The notes below the pieces were generated by a model that was not told where the DNA came from, searched no databases, and saw nothing but the letters and a program-made list of their open reading frames with translations. A stretch of DNA of 64,000 nucleotides from contig JALNQF010000099.1 in NCBI GenBank assembly GCA_028456385.1, positions 1 through 64,000 on the forward strand. Direction: 5' to 3'. The position numbers were made by a program, and so were the translations under genes. Each line of letters starts with the position of its first letter. Position 1 is the first letter of the stretch. Positions 58,300-64,000 of the stretch are shown here, piece by piece. Source of the DNA: Ophiosphaerella korrae (Eukaryota > Ascomycota > Dothideomycetes > Pleosporales > Phaeosphaeriaceae).

Positions 58300-60068
58300 T
58301 TAAAGATTTGCATCGCCAAAAGCTGCTCGCAATTCCTCATCATACTTCCTCTTATCCATTACCTTGTTTTCTAGAACCTTCATTGAGTCCGTATCCCAGA
58401 AATGGAAGAGTGTCTCCGCAGCAGTACCGTGGAGATTGGAGACACAGAACTTGGCGTATATATGGGGGATGACTGTATACATGCCGTTCAGCGAGGTTAT
58501 GCACAAATAGTACCAGTATCTTCCATCTATCCACGCCGACTGTACAAGTTCAGAGAGACGTAGAGGAGGCTTCGGTGTTAGTAACGCCTCTTCCTCTTCC
58601 TTAAGAATGCACATGTATTCCTGGCGGACCTTATCGTAAGCTGCCAGTGCCTCGCCATCAATTTCATCAATGCCTAGTCCCGTCAACCAGTACGGAGCAC
58701 CACGCATATCCAACGGAAGCGAGCATGCCCATTCCAGATCAATAACAAATGTGACATTCCAGTCCCCATCGACATATATGTTACCTTGGTGGAGATCAGT
58801 CAGACAGAGTGCATACGGGCCATTTCGAAGGTTCCGAGGGAGGAAACGATGGCTAACTGCCCTTAATAAGACCATCTGAGCCATCTGGTTTTGTCCGTCA
58901 GCGTGATCAAAGACAGCATTAGGTTGAGCCAGAAAGCGATGATCATGGTATGTGAGCAGGTCGGAGATGTACGGTTCAACAGACTCATACGTTGTATTCT
59001 GTTCAATGACTCTTTGGGCTCCATAGCTTTCCATAATAGCTAGGGTGGATGTGAGTGGCCGGTTTGAAAGTGCTATAGACCCATCATAGCGAAATGTGAA
59101 TGCACCAATCCGTGGTAATGGTACGCGCGCTAACGAAAGGGTAATACGCGTAAGCCCTCTGAAAAGGGTTGCTCTTCGCACAGGGTCGTCCATATGTTTC
59201 TTCCAGGATATATCCAACATTTCTCCGTCGCTTGCTTCAATCCGTTGTAGAAGCATATATCCCGTGTTTAGCGAATGCTCGCTTGAATGACACACGTATC
59301 GTGATGGAATAGGAGAACGGAGAATAGCGCAGAGACAGCGGCGAAGCGAGCGCAGAATTCGTATGTAAAAGGGGCGGTATGTTGTATGAGTAAACTATGT
59401 GCGTAGAACATTAGCCTATTGATACTCCTAGAGCCTTAGACGAGACTTACTCTGCGGCCATTGGAGAATCCAAAGCCCAACAAGTCAGGTACTCTAACCT
59501 CCGGGCAATTGTCTTGGATCCAAGCATACGTAGCGACTTCGCAGCCGATCTTCTCATCCACGCTACCAACATCGCTACCCAATCTATAGGCCATAGGACA
59601 CCTCATAAGCAGAGTCCTGTTAGGTTGTCCATTCTGATCTTGCACTACAACTGGAATGCAGACATTGAAGCTCCCACGAATCCATTCGCTCCAATGTGAT
59701 ACGACACATTGAGCTGGACGTATTCCTAGATGGTGTGCAGTAAGGGCCTGGATGTCATCGGTATGCTCGGTAAGATATGCGTAGACCTTTCGAGTTTCTG
59801 GCACGTATGTAAGCTTACGGAGTATATTCGATTCGTTCTCGATTGCTGACTGGAGACCGATCTGTCCGTGAAGAAGATCCAGTGTAGCTGGCATGGAGTT
59901 GAAATGTATCAAAATGTGGTCATGTGTCCATAGAAGTTGGATCCACTGGTGGGTGGGCAATTGTGGTGCTAGGGGCCTTGTGAAATACAAATTGACGCGG
60001 GCCGCGAAACGCGAAAGCCAGGACTTTGGCCGAGGTTCTTCCAGAGAAGCGAAAAATCGCACAGCCAC
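58300..60068 (-). CDS. APH-fold phosphotransferase / kinase-like protein, intact
   Basis: Fungal phosphotransferase-family (APH) protein of 570 aa from two exons. The intron 59395-59450 (GTAAGT...CATAG) joins FSNGRR to FTHTTYRPFYIRILRSL. Visible elements: WSEWIRGSFNVCIPVVVQD (nucleotide-binding region), VRVPDLLGFGFSNG, LHTGYMLL-like helix, ALCLTDLHQGNIYVD (catalytic loop; Asp and Asn kept, the usual His replaced) and FVIDLEWACSLP (metal-binding Asp), then PYWLTGLGIDEID. A later Met at 59894 (MPATLDLLHGQIGLQ) begins the conserved part and may be the true start (512 aa). Substrate unknown; the family is expanded in filamentous fungi. It is a distant relative of the broken copy at 40499-41839, not a duplicate. 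No stop or frameshift. Confidence 0.82.
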
Positions 60069-60231
60069 AGTAATGATGAGAGATTATATCTGATCTATCG
60101 TGTCTTATAGTGTTGGCACGAGCTCCTCTCCGCCGTGGACGAATCAGTTGCGTCACGGGATCTGGAATAATCTTTCGATTTCCCGTTGTTCCACACATGT
60201 CCGCTCAGAACAGCATAGCTTCCCACTGTGT

Positions 60232-60364
60232 GATACAAGGGGGTTCCATGAACGGGCTGCTAGCGTGGTCCGCACATCTTCCATACAATTCCATCTTCTC
60301 TCATACAAATTTTGTCTGTGCGGGCCAACGCGCTAGCAGCCCGTACATGTAACCCCCTTGTACA
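60232..60364. repeat. Long imperfect hairpin upstream of the APH gene
   Basis: The left arm (about 60232-60275, with ACAAGGGGGTT and ACGGGCTGCTAGCG) is the reverse complement of the right arm (about 60318-60364, with CGCTAGCAGCCCGT and AACCCCCTTGTAC), with a few mismatches and a 2-3-base indel. The loop is 42 nt. No reading frame. Could be a foldback element or a structured transcript. Confidence 0.85.
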
Positions 60365-60390
60365 ACTTGATGCAGGCATCGATGCGATCT

Positions 60391-60413
60391 CACGTGATAC
60401 GCTCTCACGTGAT
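60391..60413. promoter_or_regulatory. Paired CACGTGAT E-box motifs
   Basis: CACGTGAT occurs at 60391-60398 and again at 60406-60413 (shared unit CTCACGTGATA, 15-bp spacing). CACGTG is the bHLH binding core. The pair lies between the hairpin and the tRNA gene and could serve the divergent APH gene. Function inferred. Confidence 0.4.
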
Positions 60414-60533
60414 AGATTCCATAGTCATGTGAGGTGCAGAAAGATGCGCTTCAAGGGCGCGATAATTGCAATTCTTCATTTTCCGGTAGCGATATATATC
60501 TCTTAATTCATGTTTTGTTCATCAAACGCTTCA

Positions 60534-60669
60534 GCATCGGTGGTTTAGTGGTAAAATTAGCCGTTGCCATACAAAATTGACAATTCGGCTAGCCCCGGGT
60601 TCGAGTAAGTCTTGTCACTACTATCACTCTCAATCAATACTAATAATTACTCAGTTCCCGGCCGATGCA
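60534..60669 (+). tRNA. tRNA-Gly (GCC) with an anticodon-loop intron and a T-loop intron-like insert
   Basis: Cloverleaf read by hand. Acceptor GCATCGG (60534-60540) pairs with CCGATGC (60662-60668), discriminator A at 60669. D-arm GTTT/AAAT (60543-60546 with 60554-60557) around AGTGGTA. Anticodon stem AGCCG (60559-60563) pairs with CGGCT (60586-60590), loop TT-GCC-A plus T. T-stem CCGGG (60595-60599) pairs with CCCGG (60657-60661). Two inserts interrupt it. 60570-60584 (15 nt) lies between positions 37 and 38, the standard tRNA intron site. 60605-60654 (50 nt) lies between T-loop positions 58 and 59, starts GTAAGT, contains TACTAAT and ends CTCAG. Without both inserts the tRNA is 71 nt, normal for Gly. 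The A box is intact; the B box (GGTTCGANNCC) is split by the second insert. Confidence 0.86.
60605..60654 (+). other. Spliceosomal-type intron inside the tRNA T-loop
   Basis: 50 nt, GTAAGT donor, TACTAAT branch-like sequence 12 nt before the CAG acceptor, and no T4 run that would end Pol III transcription. Length and signals match the pre-mRNA introns of neighbouring genes. Its precise removal restores the T-loop TTCGATT. Splicing by the spliceosome is an inference. Confidence 0.7.
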
Positions 60670-60680
60670 AAGTTAGTTCC

Positions 60681-60685
60681 TTTTT
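60681..60685 (+). terminator. Pol III terminator (T5) of the tRNA gene
   Basis: TTTTT begins 12 nt after the tRNA 3' end, the usual position for RNA polymerase III termination. It supports a transcribed tRNA gene. Confidence 0.75.
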
Positions 60686-61394
60686 GCCAATACGGGTGAA
60701 TAGAAAGATCGTTTGTTGGACCTTGGTGTTTTGTGATCTAATCATGGAGTCATGTAGGAGAGAAGGCGCACTATCTAGGTACCTACAGCACCGCCATTCA
60801 TTTTGGTAAACCCACACAGAGGCTGGCCACACCCCTCAATTTGCACTATTGATAAGATTGATAAATCTTTGTTTGCCTACTCAAATGGGAACTAGCAGAA
60901 GCATGGAGAACTTGAAAAACACAACGACAGATGCTATTGTTTATGCAGCTTAAGGATAACTAAGTTGCGTCCGGAGTCCATATTCGGTATTATAAGTTTG
61001 CTAGGTAAAATTCACTCACCCTGCTTTCAACGAGATCTTTTCTTTCTGCCGATAATTAGTGTGTTAGTAATGGTTGCGCAATAGGTAGTTTTCCTAATGA
61101 GCAGCATCATGGCTCGTGCGGCGAGTATTTCACAACTGCTTTGGTGAGGATGCTATTGGTGGAACCGAACATTTAACCAGTCAACGCCGAATAGTGGGGA
61201 ACCGCGCCCTTTTGTGAAAAGTCTTATCCATCCACGCCCTTGTCTGGTAACTCCGCCAGCAATTCCGGGAATAAAGATGACGTTTCGAAGATTTGTTCAT
61301 GATGTCTTCCTTTCATCGCCTCTCGCGCATTCGCTTTCTGAGCGATACCTTTTCCTTCGGCCATCACCTAATCATATCTTGAGTTCATATAACA
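60686..61394. other. Intergenic between tRNA and MFS transporter
   Basis: About 700 bases without a recognised gene; the last part should be the transporter promoter. Confidence 0.45.
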
Positions 61395-62819
61395 ATGGCT
61401 GTTGCGGGAGAAAACAGCTTCGATACGGAGAAGAATGTCGAACCTGAGAGCCACAGAAGTCCGAGGCCATGGAAAAGCTCTCATGGTGAGGAGGTTGAAC
61501 AAATTTCACAAGAGGCGGAACATGTAAATGATAGAAAGAACGAGAAACACCACAATCCCGATTTCGCCAGAGTATCTTCGAGGAGATCTACGGCACCCTC
61601 ATGGATAGACCCTGGACCTGCTCCTGAAGGAGGCACGACAGCATGGCTACAAGTTCTCTGCACGCATCTCACAATCTTCAACACATTTGGCTTCTTCTCA
61701 TCCTTTGGTGTTTACCAAACCTATTACGTAAATACGCTTGGAATAGCGCCGTCCACCGTATCATGGATAGGATCCATCCAGGTATTTCTACTTTTCGGAA
61801 TCGGAACATGGACTGGTCGTGCAACGGATGCTGGACTATTCCGACCCGTTTACATTGCCGGTGCGGTGTTCCAACTTGTGGGCATTTTCACCATGGCTGA
61901 ATCTACGAAACTCTGGCATCTGTTTTTGTCACAAGCTATATGCCTTGGTATCGCAAATGGCTTGCAGTTTTGCCCTTCTATGGCCTTAGTCTCAACATAT
62001 TTTGTTAAGAGACGTGCTTTTGCGTTGGGCTTAACAGCGTTAGGTGCATGCTCTGGAGGCGTCATCTTTCCTGTGATTGTTCAGCAATGCCTACCGCGTT
62101 TTGGATTCCCATGGACCATACGCATCATTGGTTTTATAATGCTTATAACCAACATGGTTAGCATCGCCTTATTTCGTACACGCCTACCCCCCCGTAAGAC
62201 CGGGCCGGTCGTCGATTGGGACTCCTTCAAAGAGACACCGTACTCACTATACTGCACCGGCATGTTCTTCTGCTTTTGGGGCTTGTACTTTGCCTTCTTT
62301 TACATTGGCTCGTACGCACGAAACGTCTTGGGCGTCAGCTACCAGCAGTCGATCAACCTGCTGCTCGTGCAGATCTGCATGGGCTTTGTATTCCGGTTGC
62401 TACCAACATACTACGCGGACAAGGTTGGAAGCCTCACTGTGCTGACTCCATTCGCGTTCGTCTGCAGTGCCATGATGTTCGCCTGGATTGGTATCAAATC
62501 CGTCGGTGCCTTGTACGTGTTTGCAGTCATTTACGGATCTGGCAGCGCCGTTATTCAGGCCCTGTGGCCCGCAGCCATAGGCTCGGTTAGCAGAACCCCA
62601 GATCTCAAGAAAACAGGGGTGAGAATGGGAATGGCATTCACTATCGTGAGCTTTTCTAGCTTCACCGGCCCACCTTTGGCGGGCGCATTGATTCAGACGC
62701 ATAACGGGGATTACACATATGCAAACATCTGGGCGGGCGCTTCCTTCTTTGTAGGCGGATTATTCCTTGTTGCAACGCGCATTTCATTAGTAGGCTGGGA
62801 TTGGAAAGCGCGCATATAG
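61395..62819 (+). CDS. MFS monocarboxylate-transporter-like protein (SLC16 type)
   Basis: Single exon, 474 aa. A charged cytosolic N-terminus (about 75 aa) precedes 12 predicted membrane helices. It has the fungal MCT-like signature: APEGGTTAWLQVLCTHLTIF with NTFGFFSSFGVYQTYYVNTL, GIAPSTVSWIGSIQVFLLFG, a short loop with GRATDAGLFRPVYIAGAV, FCPSMALVSTYFVKRRAFAL, GLTALGACSGGVIFPVIVQQ, and FGFPWTIRIIGFIMLITN. Substrates in this family are monocarboxylates or related small organic acids such as nicotinate or riboflavin; none can be assigned here. Plasma-membrane location inferred. The amidohydrolase gene follows on the same strand after about 300 bp. No lesion. Confidence 0.9.
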   Translation: MAVAGENSFDTEKNVEPESHRSPRPWKSSHGEEVEQISQEAEHVNDRKNEKHHNPDFARVSSRRSTAPSWIDPGPAPEGGTTAWLQVLCTHLTIFNTFGFFSSFGVYQTYYVNTLGIAPSTVSWIGSIQVFLLFGIGTWTGRATDAGLFRPVYIAGAVFQLVGIFTMAESTKLWHLFLSQAICLGIANGLQFCPSMALVSTYFVKRRAFALGLTALGACSGGVIFPVIVQQCLPRFGFPWTIRIIGFIMLITNMVSIALFRTRLPPRKTGPVVDWDSFKETPYSLYCTGMFFCFWGLYFAFFYIGSYARNVLGVSYQQSINLLLVQICMGFVFRLLPTYYADKVGSLTVLTPFAFVCSAMMFAWIGIKSVGALYVFAVIYGSGSAVIQALWPAAIGSVSRTPDLKKTGVRMGMAFTIVSFSSFTGPPLAGALIQTHNGDYTYANIWAGASFFVGGLFLVATRISLVGWDWKARI

Positions 62820-63119
62820 ACAATTAGGAGGCCTACATGGGTATGACTCGTGGAGGCAGCAAAATTTTTATTCCCTAACCTCAGTGCGTCATTTGGTTAT
62901 CCACAACTCTTCGCTTTTTCGCATTTACACAGAACACGACGTGGATTCTTCGCTGTAGTGGTACAAATTGAGCACTGATAATGCACGAAGGCCGATTCAC
63001 GGAGCGGTAGAGCCAGGAGCGCGCTTACCCTAATAGGCTAAACGGCGTGAGTAGCGGTCGCCATCAAAATTGACATTAGCAATTATTCTCCAACTTTGTG
63101 AATACCGCGACCAATTAGA

Positions 63120-64000
63120 ATGCCTTCCGTTACCAGAATATTCTGGCTGGCATACCCCATCTTGCTGGTTGCTTTCATCTACCAGGTTGGCTTTCCAAGC
63201 TTCATTGTTCGGCCCATTACCGAAAGTAGTAGCTTCAATACTTTGTGGAAGCTCTTCGCTACTACACACTGTTACGCTTCCGTCAAAACCCTTAACTCTG
63301 AGACCCCACAAGCTCAATGCTTTAGTATCTCAAACGGGAAATTTTCACGCATCTTCCAAGATGAGGTCTCAGATGGTATCAAGAAGTTTGAACAACCACG
63401 CACAGGGCACGTCATTCCAGGGCTTTGGGATGGTCACGGCCACCTCGTCCAGTATGGGGAAGCTCTAGATTCGGTTGATATATTTGGAGCTACTTCCATG
63501 CAGGAAGTCCAAAAAAGGCTTGTTCAATACAAGACACAGCGCTCTGAGGCTGGGACGCAAAAGCAATGGCTTAGAGGCGTTGGGTGGGATCAGGCACACT
63601 TCAACGGCCAGTGGCCAATATCAGTACGTAATGTGAAACCTATCTGAGTTTGCTCAGTAGATATTCGAAATGACTGATATCTCAACAGGATGACCTCGAG
63701 ATCGACTCTTCGTTCCAGAACCTCTATGTCATGCTAGATCGCGTTGATGTACACTGCATTTGGGTCTCCAATAAGGTCCTTGAACTTCTTCCCAAAAAGA
63801 TCAAAGACGTACCCGGAGGCGAAATTCCTGCAAAAGGTGTCTTTTGTGACAATGCCATGGACATTGTTCTCGCTCATTACCCGAAACCAAACATGGCGCG
63901 TAAGACTAAATTTGTCAAGGATGCCATGCTTGGGTTGAACAAGCTTGGTATCGTTGGCATGCATGATGCGGGCGTGACTCCAAGTGAGCTTCGCTTGTAT
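63120..64000 (+). CDS. Amidohydrolase family 3 (YtcJ-type) protein, 5' part only
   Basis: Metal-dependent hydrolase, cut by the window end. Residues 6-24 (IFWLAYPILLVAFIYQV) are a membrane anchor or signal anchor. GHVIPGLWDGHGHLVQYGEA contains the HxH metal-binding motif that follows the first beta strand. LRGVGWDQAHFNGQWPIS is the family's GWD block. Intron 63624-63688 (GTACGT...CAACAG) leads to DDLEIDSSFQNLYVMLDRVD, then HCIWVSNKVLELL, GGEIPAKGVFCDNAMDIV and GLNKLGIVGMHDAGVTPSEL. This family hydrolyses C-N or related bonds of small molecules; the substrate is unknown. The catalytic C-terminal half is outside the window. Confidence 0.85.

Noticed and set aside
60570..60584. Reading the 15-nt insert as evidence of a dead tRNA
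   Set aside because: It sits exactly between positions 37 and 38, the standard place for nuclear tRNA introns, so it supports rather than weakens the gene call.
1..64000. CRISPR array, rRNA or further tRNA genes
   Set aside because: I looked for regularly spaced repeats, rRNA motifs and additional cloverleaf sequences and found none, apart from the tRNA-Gly. A computed scan would be more reliable.

Overview
The window is nuclear DNA of a filamentous ascomycete. Most genes carry one to five short introns (about 45-110 nt, GTAAGT/GTATGT-type donors, AG acceptors). The gene set fits: a GH115 alpha-glucuronidase, a Zn2Cys6 regulator, a HET-domain protein, fungal APH-fold kinases and a Fot1/pogo transposon. 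Many broken genes carry stops that a single C-to-T (or opposite-strand G-to-A) change would explain, as expected after repeat-induced point mutation (RIP). A Dothideomycete (Pleosporales-like) is my best guess, by inference only.

Layout. 1-1736: decayed Fot1/pogo transposase. 1737-8296: cytochrome P450, exosome subunit Rrp41, and a divergent SNF2 ATPase resembling ERCC6L2/Rad26. 8656-12628: two damaged genes (HET domain; glycine-zipper protein). 13550-35637 is a gene-dense, largely intact block: an F-box/LRR protein with two cyclic-nucleotide-binding domains, Dom34/Pelota, a fungal family of unknown function, a secreted intradiol dioxygenase, a Zn2Cys6 factor, an AT-hook protein, Mtc1, a C19orf53-like 80-aa protein, and a secreted GH115 enzyme.

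35638-61394 is a gene-poor, AT-richer block. It holds remnants of a rhodopsin-domain receptor, a sulfatase, an APH kinase and an M16 metallopeptidase, two long hairpins and a TA-flanked Tc1/mariner-type MITE. Two intact genes sit inside it: a six-exon ferroportin-like iron exporter and a two-exon APH kinase. From 61395 ordinary genes resume (MFS transporter, YtcJ-type amidohydrolase cut by the window end).

The most unusual object is a tRNA-Gly(GCC) gene at 60534-60669. It has a normal-position 15-nt anticodon-loop intron. A second 50-nt insert lies in the T-loop and looks like a pre-mRNA intron (GTAAGT donor, TACTAAT branch-like site, CAG acceptor). Removing both leaves a perfect 71-nt cloverleaf, followed by a T5 Pol III terminator.

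Exon boundaries were deduced by hand. For every intact multi-exon gene the joined exons keep an open frame and their length is a multiple of three.
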